A DNA stretch of 64,000 nucleotides from NCBI RefSeq assembly GCF_002933465.1, contig NZ_PSZE01000004.1, positions 248,001 to 312,000 of the forward strand, written 5' to 3'. Shown piece after piece: positions 32,971 through 41,308 of this stretch. The notes under the pieces are model-generated. The model was not told where the DNA came from. It saw only the letters and a list, made by a program, of their open reading frames with translations, and did no database searches. The stretch's first letter is position 1. The number at the start of each line of letters is the position of its first letter. This stretch comes from Nocardia nova (GTDB lineage: Bacteria; Actinomycetota; Actinomycetes; Mycobacteriales; Mycobacteriaceae). The position numbers and the translations under genes are program-made.

Positions 32971-33264
32971 GTGGCGAAACGAGTCGGTCGGTTCACCTTC
33001 TTCAGCAGGGAGGAAACGGAGGCGCGCGGATTGGTTCCGTCCGAAGAAGAACTGGCACGCGCCGACGAGATATTTGCCGAATTCAACGAGAGGCGTCGGA
33101 ACGCCCCGCCCGAGCCCGCGCGGTCACCTTCGCTCGGGCTGGGTGAAAAATGGGGCGTCGATAGCTTCATCGGCACCGAATTCGAGGGCTGGACCCGCGA
33201 CGCAAGTGGGCAGTGGTACGACAAGGACGGTCAGCCGGTCGCCCACGACCGTGATGCTCAGTAG
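32971..33264 (+). CDS. small acidic protein, candidate immunity partner of the ART tip
   Basis: 97 residues from GTG 32971; the ribosome site TAGGAG includes the toxin stop codon, so the two are one transcript. Many acidic residues (REETEARG, SEEELARADEIFAEF) and a Trp-containing C-terminus (FEGWTRDASGQWYDKDG). No family recognised. Immunity function is inferred only from position behind an ADP-ribosyltransferase-type tip. Confidence 0.6.
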   Translation: MAKRVGRFTFFSREETEARGLVPSEEELARADEIFAEFNERRRNAPPEPARSPSLGLGEKWGVDSFIGTEFEGWTRDASGQWYDKDGQPVAHDRDAQ

Positions 33265-33501
33265 CGTTGAAAGTGGAGGCGGCCGCGGTGCCGCATCGGC
33301 CCCCCGAGCAGTCGTCACATAGTTGAGGGAGCTCCGGAAGACGCTGCGTGGCAATCGGATTCAACACTTCGACGCCGAAGACGTCCCGGCTGTCGCGATC
33401 ATGCGCGACATGTTGCGTTTCGACGTGAAACCAGCAGGGCGCCAGCGACATTGTCGATTAGACTGCACCCTCATCAGGCTTGACTGATCTGGAGGGGAAT
33501 C

Positions 33502-35904
33502 TTGTCAGCACTCGCGGAGCCCACACCATTGGTCGACCGTGTCAATGAGCTGGCCGAGCTGCTCGGGCGTGTCGACCACGTTGTCGAGACCGGCAAGGGT
33601 GATGTGCTCGTTCTGCAGGGGGAGGCCGGCGTCGGAAAAACGAGTCTGCTGGAGACGTTGGCGCATCGTGCCGTGCAACGGCATGTTGAGCAGGGCTTGC
33701 TGGCGGGGTACGGCCAGGCGATGCTGAATTCGTTGGCGTCCGACTCTTTTCAAGCGGTCAGGGAATGCCTGCGTTCGCTGACTTCGTCGGTCGAGCGATC
33801 AGGCTCGCGGTCGAGACTCGAGCGGCTGGCCCGCTCGTTCGGGGAGCACGCGCCGGACTGGATCGAGTCGGTGCCGGTAGTAGGTCAGTTGCTGGCGGCC
33901 GGGGTGCGGACAGGGCAGACGTTCGCCGCGTCCGGTCATGATCAGGCGGAGATCGACAGCCGGCTGGATCAGTTGCTGCGATTCATCGAGGATTTGCTCG
34001 CCGAAGGACCGGTGCTGATGGTTCTCGACGACCTACACTGGGCCGACACCGCCACAATCGATCTGCTCACGACGATCGCATTGCGGATCGACGGTCCGCT
34101 GATCATGGTGCTGGCGTTCCGCCCGTATCAGCTTCGTGCACAGGATCAGACGCACCCGCTGCAGCGAGCGGTGTATCGACTGTGCCGGTATCGGCCGGAG
34201 ACCATGGTGATGGATTTGCCGCGGTTGTCGAGCGCCGATACCGAGCGGCTGATCCGTCAGGTGGCGAAAGATGCTGCCGTTCCGGTGCATTCGGTGTCGA
34301 GGATCGTTCGATTGAGTGCGGGCAATCCGTTGTTCGCGGAGTCTCTCGTGCGAGTGAGTGGACAGACGGATGTGGTTGCCCCACAGCAGATCACCGCGGT
34401 CCTCGAAGAACGGCTGTCCTACCTCACTCCGGAAGATCAACGGCTGCTGGAGGTAGCTGCGCTGATCGGTTACAGCTTCGAGGTCGACTACCTCGCTCGG
34501 CTCGCCCGCATGGACATCGATGACGTCTACGATCGCTTGCACGTGCTGTTCGAGGAGTACGGTTTGGTGCGGCCCGCTGAACCGCGCGGCAATTTCGATC
34601 GGTATCTGATTCATCATCCGTTGTTCGCCGAGATCCTGCGGGAACGCGGAGCCAGGAACGCGCCGCGTTGGCGTCGTCATCATGCCCGGTTTCTGGAAAT
34701 CCTCGAAGAAGAACCGCATTGGGACGATGAATCGCAGGTGCGCGCAGCCGCGGTCGCTGTCGCGGCTCGTGACCAGACGAAGGCCGCGTCGCTCTCGCTA
34801 CTGGCCGCACGTCGGCAGCTCGCGCTCGGCGCGGTGTCCAAGGCCCGCGAACTGGCGCAGATCGCGGTCGAGCATGCGCCGTCGTTCGAATCGTGGTCTC
34901 TGCTGGCCGAATCCCAGTCTGTGAGTGGCGATCACGGCGCTGCCACGCAGTCCTGCGCAGCGGCGTTGGCGTTGGCCGAAGGGGATCGGCTCGATCCCGC
35001 GGACGACGCTCGGGTGCGGCTGCTGTGGGCGCGTAACCTGCGGATGACCTGCCACTGGGATGATGTGGACCGCGTACTGGATGAAGTGCTCGCAGTGCAT
35101 GTGTCTCCGGGCGAGATTCGAGCCGAGGCTTTGATGCTGAAGGCGGAGATCGCGTTGTGCGGTCCGGCCCAGGACGCTGCCATTTGCATCGACCTGTGCG
35201 AGACGACCGCAACGATGACCAGCCGACCGGAGGTCCGTTCACGCGCATTCGGCCACCGAGGTCTCGCGCACCTCGCTGCGTATGAGCCCACCGAGGCCGA
35301 CCATTGGCTCACCCGATCGATCGAGGTAGCCGGGGACGTCGGTCATCCCTACACCAAATATGAGGCATTGCACTGGCTGAGCAAGAAGACGATGGCCTGC
35401 CTCGAACTCGAGCGCTCGTGGAAGTTGCTGGAGGAACTGGGCCGCATGTCGCGGACATCGGGGGTTGCCAGCGACAATCCGCCCCATCTGCGGGATTCCA
35501 GCCGGGTATTGGGCCTGCAGCGGGACTACGTCGGCGCGGCGGAGGCATTCGCACGTTATCTCGATGTCAGCTTGTCGCCGGGGCTGGGCCGGGTTGCCGC
35601 GACCCTCGCTTGTCAGGTGATCGAACTCGATGCTCTGCACGGGCGAGCATCCGGTGATGGACTCCTCGCCGAACTTCGGGGCGTGTCACAGCGGGACTTA
35701 CTGACCGCGGACCGGCGGGCGAGGCTGATCGAACTGCTCGAGGTCATCGACGGCCGCCGCCCGGATTCGAGCCCTGTCGATCTCGCTATCGCCCAGCTCG
35801 GTGTCGCACCCGACGACGCTCTCGCCGCCGATGCGATTTTCCGCTTCGACGTGCCGAGCCTCACGAACCTGCGGGCCGTCCTCGGACATGGTGCGGGATC
35901 GTGA
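33502..35904 (+). CDS. STAND-type AAA ATPase with TPR-like helical C-terminus
   Basis: 800 residues from TTG 33502 (GGAGGGGAATC upstream). P-loop GEAGVGKTS (40-48) and Walker B VLMVLDDLHWAD (~172-183), then RIVRLSAGNPLFAESL, the signature of LuxR/MalT-like STAND ATPases. The C-terminal ~400 residues are helical repeats (TPR-like), but no LuxR HTH follows, so it is not a MalT-type activator. It would use ATP-driven oligomerisation in response to a ligand bound by the repeats. It is the first gene of a three-gene operon with 4-nt overlaps. Confidence 0.88.
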   Translation: MSALAEPTPLVDRVNELAELLGRVDHVVETGKGDVLVLQGEAGVGKTSLLETLAHRAVQRHVEQGLLAGYGQAMLNSLASDSFQAVRECLRSLTSSVERSGSRSRLERLARSFGEHAPDWIESVPVVGQLLAAGVRTGQTFAASGHDQAEIDSRLDQLLRFIEDLLAEGPVLMVLDDLHWADTATIDLLTTIALRIDGPLIMVLAFRPYQLRAQDQTHPLQRAVYRLCRYRPETMVMDLPRLSSADTERLIRQVAKDAAVPVHSVSRIVRLSAGNPLFAESLVRVSGQTDVVAPQQITAVLEERLSYLTPEDQRLLEVAALIGYSFEVDYLARLARMDIDDVYDRLHVLFEEYGLVRPAEPRGNFDRYLIHHPLFAEILRERGARNAPRWRRHHARFLEILEEEPHWDDESQVRAAAVAVAARDQTKAASLSLLAARRQLALGAVSKARELAQIAVEHAPSFESWSLLAESQSVSGDHGAATQSCAAALALAEGDRLDPADDARVRLLWARNLRMTCHWDDVDRVLDEVLAVHVSPGEIRAEALMLKAEIALCGPAQDAAICIDLCETTATMTSRPEVRSRAFGHRGLAHLAAYEPTEADHWLTRSIEVAGDVGHPYTKYEALHWLSKKTMACLELERSWKLLEELGRMSRTSGVASDNPPHLRDSSRVLGLQRDYVGAAEAFARYLDVSLSPGLGRVAATLACQVIELDALHGRASGDGLLAELRGVSQRDLLTADRRARLIELLEVIDGRRPDSSPVDLAIAQLGVAPDDALAADAIFRFDVPSLTNLRAVLGHGAGS

Positions 35905-37031
35905 AAGCCTGCGCCTACGAGAGTTTCGCACTCGCCCCAGGTCTGGTGCAGCTCAACCACGCCTCCTACGGCCTCACGTCGCGGCGGGTGATGCGGGCCG
36001 CCGACGAGGCTCGCAAGCGGATCGAGGCCGATCCGACCGTTCGGCTCGGTGCCGAACTGTTCGAACTCCTTCGCGACCGAACCTCGCGTGTCGCAGAGGC
36101 TTTCGGCCTCGAGCCGAGTCAGACCACATTCTGCGCCAACGCCACCTCCGGCGCAGCCGCCGTCATCAGCTCGCTGCCGCTCTCCGCCGGCGATACTGTG
36201 GTCGTGCTCGACACGGAGTACTCCTCGATCATCCGGGCATGGGAAGTCGCCGCGGCCCGGGTATCGTCCAAGGTCGTTTTCGTGCCGGTGACGTTGCCGT
36301 TCCACAGTGCCGAGCATCTGCTGACCGCCCTCGACGCCGCGGTTCCCGGCGCCGTCGCCTACCTCCAGATGAGTCTGGTGAGTTCTTCAGCGGCGGTGCG
36401 CCTTCCGGTCCAGGCGGTCGCCGCATGGGTGCGACAACGCGGCGGCCGGCTGATTCTCGATGCGGCCCACGGGCCCGGTCACGTTCCGGTCTGTCCGTCG
36501 GAATGGGGCGCCGCCGCAATGTTCGGCACCCTCCACAAATGGCTGCCGTCCCTCCGCGCTGTCGGTTTCCTCTGGCTTGCGGAAGAGTTCGTCGACCGCG
36601 TCCAGCCGGCCGAGGTTTCACTGACTTGGGATTCCCGCGACCTAACCGAAAGATTTTCCTGGCCAGGAACATTCGATCCGGCGCCGCGACTGACGATCGA
36701 CACCGCGCTCGAGCAGTGGACCGACTGGCAGACACGCGGCCTGCTCGCCGAGAGCGAGGCGCTGGCCGACATCGGGACGCGACTGCTCACCGACTGCGGC
36801 GCTCGCCCGACCGCGGACGCGGCACATCTCCCGCCGCGCATGCGGGCGTTCCTCCTGGATGGTGTGACCGTGCCGGAAATCAAAAACGCGGTGCGAGCTG
36901 CGAACATACGAGTATGGGCAGGCCCAGGCCCGCGCGGTGAATGCCTCCTCCGATTCGCCACCCACATCTACAACGATGAGCCCGACTTCGAATCCCTCGC
37001 CCGCACGATCAAGGAGGTTCTGACCCGGTGA
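35901..37031 (+). CDS. class V aminotransferase (cysteine desulfurase / isopenicillin N epimerase-like)
   Basis: 376 residues; GTG start inside the stop of the ATPase gene (GTGA). PLP-binding features: NHASYGLTS near the N-terminus, ATSGAAAVISSL, ILDAAHGPGHVP (PLP Asp and His), and the Schiff-base Lys213 in GTLHKWLPSLR. The fold is that of class V enzymes acting on amino acids by desulfuration, epimerisation or lyase chemistry; the reaction is not determinable. Context (STAND ATPase and sugar-kinase-like partner) suggests it makes or destroys a small molecule for this operon (inference). Confidence 0.87.
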   Translation: MKACAYESFALAPGLVQLNHASYGLTSRRVMRAADEARKRIEADPTVRLGAELFELLRDRTSRVAEAFGLEPSQTTFCANATSGAAAVISSLPLSAGDTVVVLDTEYSSIIRAWEVAAARVSSKVVFVPVTLPFHSAEHLLTALDAAVPGAVAYLQMSLVSSSAAVRLPVQAVAAWVRQRGGRLILDAAHGPGHVPVCPSEWGAAAMFGTLHKWLPSLRAVGFLWLAEEFVDRVQPAEVSLTWDSRDLTERFSWPGTFDPAPRLTIDTALEQWTDWQTRGLLAESEALADIGTRLLTDCGARPTADAAHLPPRMRAFLLDGVTVPEIKNAVRAANIRVWAGPGPRGECLLRFATHIYNDEPDFESLARTIKEVLTR

Positions 37032-37957
37032 CCATGCCCGCCATCCCTGAACGCCTGGAAAAGGCGATCCTCTTTCTCCGCGGTGAGCAGGACGGCCGCA
37101 GGTGGCTCGACGCCCTGCCCGATCGAATCGCGCACTACGCCCGTGAATGGAAGCTCGAACTGGATCGTGTCGCCGACAGCGGAGCGATGTCGTGCTGCGT
37201 CTACGCCACCACAGCCGATGGCGCCGACGCAGTGCTGAAGCTTCCCGTGGACCGGGAATCCGGCGCGACAGAAATCGGCCTGCTCGAACGGTGGTCAGCC
37301 GCCGGCGCCGCCCCCGAAGTCCTCGAACACGATGAATCCGGAGTGTTCCTGATGACCCGGATCGTGCCCGGCCACACCGTCTGGCCCACCGACGGCGCTG
37401 CCGACTCCGAGAAATTCGGCGAGCTCCTGCTCAGACTCAACGCGACCGATCTCCCCGAACCGCCTGTACTCAAGAATCTGGCCGATGTGTCGGCGATGCG
37501 AATCGGCTGGGCCAGAGACCGTTTCGCCGACCCGCGGTATGCCGAGGATATGGAAGCGTTCGGCGGCGACGGCCACCTCGCCGCAGCGGAGCGAATCCTG
37601 GATCTGCTGCTCCACACCACGACGCAGTCCCACGTTCTCCACGGGGATCTGCAGGCCAAGAATATTCTTCAGGGCCCCGACCACTGGCATGCGATCGATC
37701 CGCTTGGGGCGGTGGGGGATATCAATGCCGAGGCGGGTCTGTGGGTGGCGATTCAGGACGGGCCGGCTTCGATCGCGGACCGGCTTACGCAACTGTATGA
37801 ACATCCGCTGCTCGACGAGAGCCGTTTGTGCGCATGGACTTACGTCTTCGCCGTAGCGGAGTATCGAAGCTACTTGCCCCCTTCTGCCGAGCGGATCGCA
37901 GCGTTCGTCTCGAGTGCGGAGGTGGGTGAATACATCCACCGCTTCGGCCCGGCCTGA
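37028..37957 (+). CDS. aminoglycoside 6-phosphotransferase-like kinase
   Basis: 309 residues; start GTG overlaps the aminotransferase stop by 4 nt. Kinase motifs: LKLPVDRESGATEIGLLERW (ATP-binding Lys and Glu), VLHGDLQAKNIL (His205, Asp207 catalytic loop) and HAIDPLGAVGD. It belongs to the streptomycin/hydroxyurea phosphotransferase-like family. It could phosphorylate an aminoglycoside-like or amino-sugar compound; resistance is only one possibility. Last gene of the operon. Confidence 0.87.
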   Translation: MTMPAIPERLEKAILFLRGEQDGRRWLDALPDRIAHYAREWKLELDRVADSGAMSCCVYATTADGADAVLKLPVDRESGATEIGLLERWSAAGAAPEVLEHDESGVFLMTRIVPGHTVWPTDGAADSEKFGELLLRLNATDLPEPPVLKNLADVSAMRIGWARDRFADPRYAEDMEAFGGDGHLAAAERILDLLLHTTTQSHVLHGDLQAKNILQGPDHWHAIDPLGAVGDINAEAGLWVAIQDGPASIADRLTQLYEHPLLDESRLCAWTYVFAVAEYRSYLPPSAERIAAFVSSAEVGEYIHRFGPA

Positions 37958-38077
37958 GGTATGTCTGATGATCGCGGTCGGTACTCGCATGTCAGCCAAC
38001 AGCCGAACGCGCAGGGTCTTCGCTCCGCGCTGTCCACGCGAATGTCTTTGCGTCGCGCCATCGAGACGGGGACTGAA

Positions 38078-38590
38078 GTGACAGAGAAAGAAGGATCGGT
38101 CGGGAGGAGGGGTGCTCGTCTCACCCCGGAGCAAATCAATCGGATGAGGCGAATGAACTCCGAATCTCGCGCTCTGCTCGACGTGCTTTCGGACAGGATT
38201 CCGGGCGAACAGCTCGAAAGCTGCCGGAGCTCGAGTGACGCCGGAGAATACGCCGAATTGGTGGACGAGATCGCTGCGATTCTCGTGAAACGTGAGATTT
38301 CGGTGACCCCGGTTGATCTCTGGGGTCCGGCGTCCTCGAGGTGGGCGGCGTGTCCCGGTGGGTTTGGTTGGCGTGGAGCGCTATTCGCTCAAGTACTGTT
38401 CGACTTCGGCCAGGGAAGCGGACTCGAATGGCCGGCCTGGAGTTTGTTGCGCGACATCACGGAGTACCACTCGTTCGGTTCCTATATCCGAATCGCCGCC
38501 GATGAACCCCGAGCTGAACATGAACTCCCTCGGCGTGTGGAATCCCTGCGCACGGGTGCCCGTGACGTTGTATGGCGGTCCGTTAGTTGA
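38078..38590 (+). CDS. MafI-like orphan immunity protein, C-terminal half doubtful
   Basis: From GTG 38078. Residues ~20-75 (SRALLDVLSDRIPGEQLES, SDAGEYAELVDEIAAILVKR, ISVTP) have the repeated pattern of MafI-family immunity proteins (short helical protein with a GEY/GEW centre). After ISVTPVDLWG the reading is rich in Gly, Ala and Arg. A better-looking reading exists on the opposite strand (38388-38570), so the real gene may have been cut there. No toxin is adjacent. Confidence 0.5.
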   Translation: MTEKEGSVGRRGARLTPEQINRMRRMNSESRALLDVLSDRIPGEQLESCRSSSDAGEYAELVDEIAAILVKREISVTPVDLWGPASSRWAACPGGFGWRGALFAQVLFDFGQGSGLEWPAWSLLRDITEYHSFGSYIRIAADEPRAEHELPRRVESLRTGARDVVWRSVS

Positions 38591-38600
38591 CGCCGTTCAA
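38388..38600 (-). other. open reading on minus strand under the MafI-like gene, possible toxin or effector remnant
   Basis: About 65 codons ending at ~38388 contain YNVTGTRAQGFHTPREF, FSSGFIGG and TERVVLRDVAQQTPGRPF, which look like genuine protein with little codon bias against it. There is no convincing start codon; a stop lies just upstream (~38605). It could be the C-terminal tail of a lost gene. Confidence 0.3.
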
Positions 38601-38837
38601 CCACGGGCACCGCTCGCGGAGTCGGTCACGGTGTCAGCCAATCGTGCACCAGTCTCGTTGGCGGTGTGTGGGTTTCCGATACGGGTTGCTCCTTGTCCCG
38701 CGCGTGTGCTGCAGGATCGTGGGAGAGTGGGTGGGGTGTTACATCATCCGATTGCTGGTCTTGCGGCTGGTGCTGACGCTGCTCTGCCAGCGAGTACGTC
38801 GAGTTCGACGACGGGCGTTGAGGTTCAGGCCGTTCCA

Positions 38838-40004
38838 TTACCCGGCCATACGGTTGCGTTCGCGCACATCCCGCCACCGGACGGCCGTCATGAAGTAGTT
38901 TTCGTCATCGTCCGGGCCGATGCCGTCGCCGAGGATGGCCAGCGGGAGATAGAGGTGGAACAGCCAGGTGGCCAGGAGTCGGCCGAAGGTCGGATAGCGG
39001 TTGGTATCGGGTTGTATGGCGACAAGCCCGAAGATGGCCTTACCGATGGTGGTGTGGACGATCGACTGGATGACAACGCGGTCGACGAACGAGGCTGCCA
39101 GCCAGCAGCCCAAGGCGATGAACGGGTTGAATTCGATCTGCTGAATATCGTGGGCGCGCAACGCCTCCGGAGAGAACCCGGGCGCGACCACCAGCCCGAT
39201 CGCGATACCGGAAAGTAGATGTAGCGCGAAGTCGACGATAAACGCGCACGTCCGCCGCAGCTTGCGAGGAGACGGATAGCCGAAATCCTTCAGGCTGCCG
39301 TACCTGATGCGCGGTGGTGTGGGGTCCGCGGTCGGTGACGTCATGACGACTGTGCCATTTTCGCGGCTCAGTTGGTAACCAGCGCTACCGGAAACCGAAG
39401 AGCGTTCAGGGCCGCTCCGTGGTCCCTCGGCGCGATCGGTGAATGTGAACCGCGGTGGTTGCCTCGCTTTGGAGTAATAGGCGTAGCGCAGATCCTCGCC
39501 GCCGGGCCGGGAAATCACTCCATACCTTTTCGGATCACCGGCGAACCAAATCTCCGGGGTGTTGTGGTTGACCAACTTTCCGAGGTCTTTCGGCCAGGTG
39601 CTGAGGATGAGGGTCGAGACATGGTTTCGGTGGGGATCGAGTAACGTCACCCATTCATTTCGTCCTGCCCTGATGTATTGGATCTTCCACCTTGTCCAGG
39701 CGTGGCGTTTAACCGACCTTCGGCGCCGGTGTCCGATCCAGACAAAGGTGCCGCCCAAGATCGTGCATATCGTGAATATGACGGCGGTGGGTGAGATGAG
39801 CAGTCGGCCGATTCTTTCCGCGCCGTGGATCCCCGGCCGGTCGAACTCGTTGATGAGCAGGAGACACAGGGCGCCGCACGCGATGCCTATGAGTAGCAGT
39901 GGCCAGCGGAAGAACCAGTTCCTTCGCAGGGCGGCGCGGGTAGCGGGCCATTCGATGGCCGGGCTCGATTGTTTCCTGGACACCCGATCGGGGGGACTTT
40001 CCAT
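38838..40004 (-). CDS. RDD-family membrane protein
   Basis: 388 residues. Two N-terminal hydrophobic segments (~32-52, 72-92), a polar domain of ~150 residues, then the RDD module (RRTCAFIVDFALHLLSGIAIG, ASFVDRVVIQSIVHTTIGKAIFGL, RLLATWLFHLYLPLAILGD). RDD proteins of unknown function are common next to type VII (ESX) secretion genes in actinobacteria. Here it lies directly downstream of a decayed ESX-like patch (40022-40627), so the context supports a type VII accessory role. The ribosome site is weak. Confidence 0.82.
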   Translation of the reverse strand: MESPPDRVSRKQSSPAIEWPATRAALRRNWFFRWPLLLIGIACGALCLLLINEFDRPGIHGAERIGRLLISPTAVIFTICTILGGTFVWIGHRRRRSVKRHAWTRWKIQYIRAGRNEWVTLLDPHRNHVSTLILSTWPKDLGKLVNHNTPEIWFAGDPKRYGVISRPGGEDLRYAYYSKARQPPRFTFTDRAEGPRSGPERSSVSGSAGYQLSRENGTVVMTSPTADPTPPRIRYGSLKDFGYPSPRKLRRTCAFIVDFALHLLSGIAIGLVVAPGFSPEALRAHDIQQIEFNPFIALGCWLAASFVDRVVIQSIVHTTIGKAIFGLVAIQPDTNRYPTFGRLLATWLFHLYLPLAILGDGIGPDDDENYFMTAVRWRDVRERNRMAG

Positions 40005-40021
40005 CGGCGATCAACCTTCGT

Positions 40022-40302
40022 TCACATGTTCAGCATGGAGGGCCGGCTTGGCGACTTATCGATCTTCGCGGATGCCGCGAGCAGGAAGAACATATCCCGA
40101 AGTTCGGACCTTCAGACAACGAGATCGTCGAGAACTCGATGGCGGCGATGGTCGTCCCATCATCGGAAGGGATGAAGGCTTCAAGCTGAAGGACTGTTGC
40201 CGAACCCGATTCGGTTGCCAGATCAGTGATTTCAGCTTGCGGTTGTGTCCGGATGGGCTCTGTGAACAGGATGGATCGGCCTTCGATGTCGACCGGCTCC
40301 AC
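40022..40302 (-). pseudogene. type VII-associated hypothetical protein, frameshifted near its end
   Basis: From GTG 40302 (GGAGG 14 bases upstream) the reading MEPVDIEGRSILFTEPIRTQ to IEFSTISLSEGP is well-formed. It then runs to a Cys- and Arg-rich tail. Shifting one base at ~40093 gives LRDMFFLLAASAKIDKSPS and a stop at 40022, 17 bp before the RDD gene, a more protein-like end. Function unknown; it sits between a WXG-like and an RDD gene, a frequent order in ESX-associated loci. Confidence 0.55.
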
Positions 40303-40627
40303 TACGAGGGATGCATCCTCCGGGTAGTGCGGGTGTGGTCGTCTGTGCGATCAGCTGGGCAAATTGTGTATCAACCTGCTGGTATGCGTCGTGGCACCGA
40401 GATAGGCCATCCGCGGGTTGCAGTGGCAGCCTCGCCGATGCGCTGGATTCCGAAATGCCATCGCGTTGAAAGCTGTCAGCGGCGTCGTCGAGCGTCTTTG
40501 TACCGATATCGGTATGGCCGCTATGGGCCAGCGCCTTCATGGCGTCGTTCAGCACCTGCTCCGAATTGCGCAGCAGGTGAACCGCTTTGCCCAGCGCCTC
40601 GATATCAACCTGCAAGAGCCCGGCCAC
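40232..40627 (-). pseudogene. WXG100-like protein with compensating frameshifts that remove its W-x-G centre
   Basis: GTG 40627 follows GAGGAGGTGACC. The start LLQVDIEALGKAVHLLRNSE and the later HDAYQQVDTQFAQLIAQTT are the two helices of an ESX-like protein. Between them the open frame reads DGISESSASARLPLQP. The neighbouring frame reads WHFGIQRIGEAATATRG, which supplies the expected W-x-x-G centre. A one-base loss near 40477 followed by a one-base gain ~60 bases later would explain this. The C-terminal 25 residues overlap the next gene and look spurious. Confidence 0.5.
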
Positions 40628-40685
40628 CGGTCACCTCCTCGTCTGCCGACAGCCTGACGACGGGGTGTCGGCAGGCGAGCGGACG

Positions 40686-41087
40686 TTATGGTCGCCCGAA
40701 AATGAAGACGTACGCAACTCCGGCACGGTTCCGCTGGAAGACAAGATGTTTTCGACGGAAGAGAGCCACAAGCCCGGCAAGATCGGCGGCGGGCACGGCA
40801 AACAGTTGGCCCGTGCGACCGGCGGTTACCCTGTGCCCGAGGCGGTTCCCGGAGAGTCCAAGCCTTCGGGAAGCTCGGATGTGCCTGCGAGACAACACAC
40901 GTCGGGTTTGATACGTCGAGGGGAAACTGACCGTCAGGGCGGTGGTTCGCCTTCTCAGTCCGCGGGTGGCTCTCGGCATGTCGCGGTGCCCCGGCAGCGT
41001 CACCACCAGGATCAGTACGGCCAGTGGGAGTCCGATTGTGATGATGAACCCGAGCGTGATCACTGTCCGCCCGCCCCTCGGCTGCAT
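40686..41087 (-). CDS. possible small membrane protein, second copy of the 27252 micro-protein
   Basis: ATG 41087 gives MQPRGGRTVITLGFII, one hydrophobic helix (~10-30), then VTLPGHRDMP, all closely similar to the reading at 27252-27344. The following ~95 residues are Arg/Leu-rich and may be spurious. A competing plus-strand frame (40587-41222) looks like a shadow. Weak support apart from the similarity between the two copies. Confidence 0.35.
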   Translation of the reverse strand: MQPRGGRTVITLGFIITIGLPLAVLILVVTLPGHRDMPRATRGLRRRTTALTVSFPSTYQTRRVLSRRHIRASRRLGLSGNRLGHRVTAGRTGQLFAVPAADLAGLVALFRRKHLVFQRNRAGVAYVFIFGRP

Positions 41088-41308
41088 GGTGATTGTCGAC
41101 CGCTTGAAGTCCTGGCTCCGCGTACAGCATTGCGAGACAAGCAGATTCAGTTCGACGACGGCGAGGGTTCTCCCTGGAGCGGTCGGAAAACGATGAAGTT
41201 GGAGAATGGCAGCCTTTGGTGATGCCGTTGTCGCTTTGCTAACGGAAGGTATCGGGTCCCACCGACACTTGGGCACCGAAACGCCCAGCGGTTTCGTGCG
41301 AGGGCGCG

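Noticed and set aside
40587-41222. 211-codon plus-strand frame opposite the small membrane protein
   Set aside because: Polar low-complexity sequence; the opposite strand shows the conserved hydrophobic segment.
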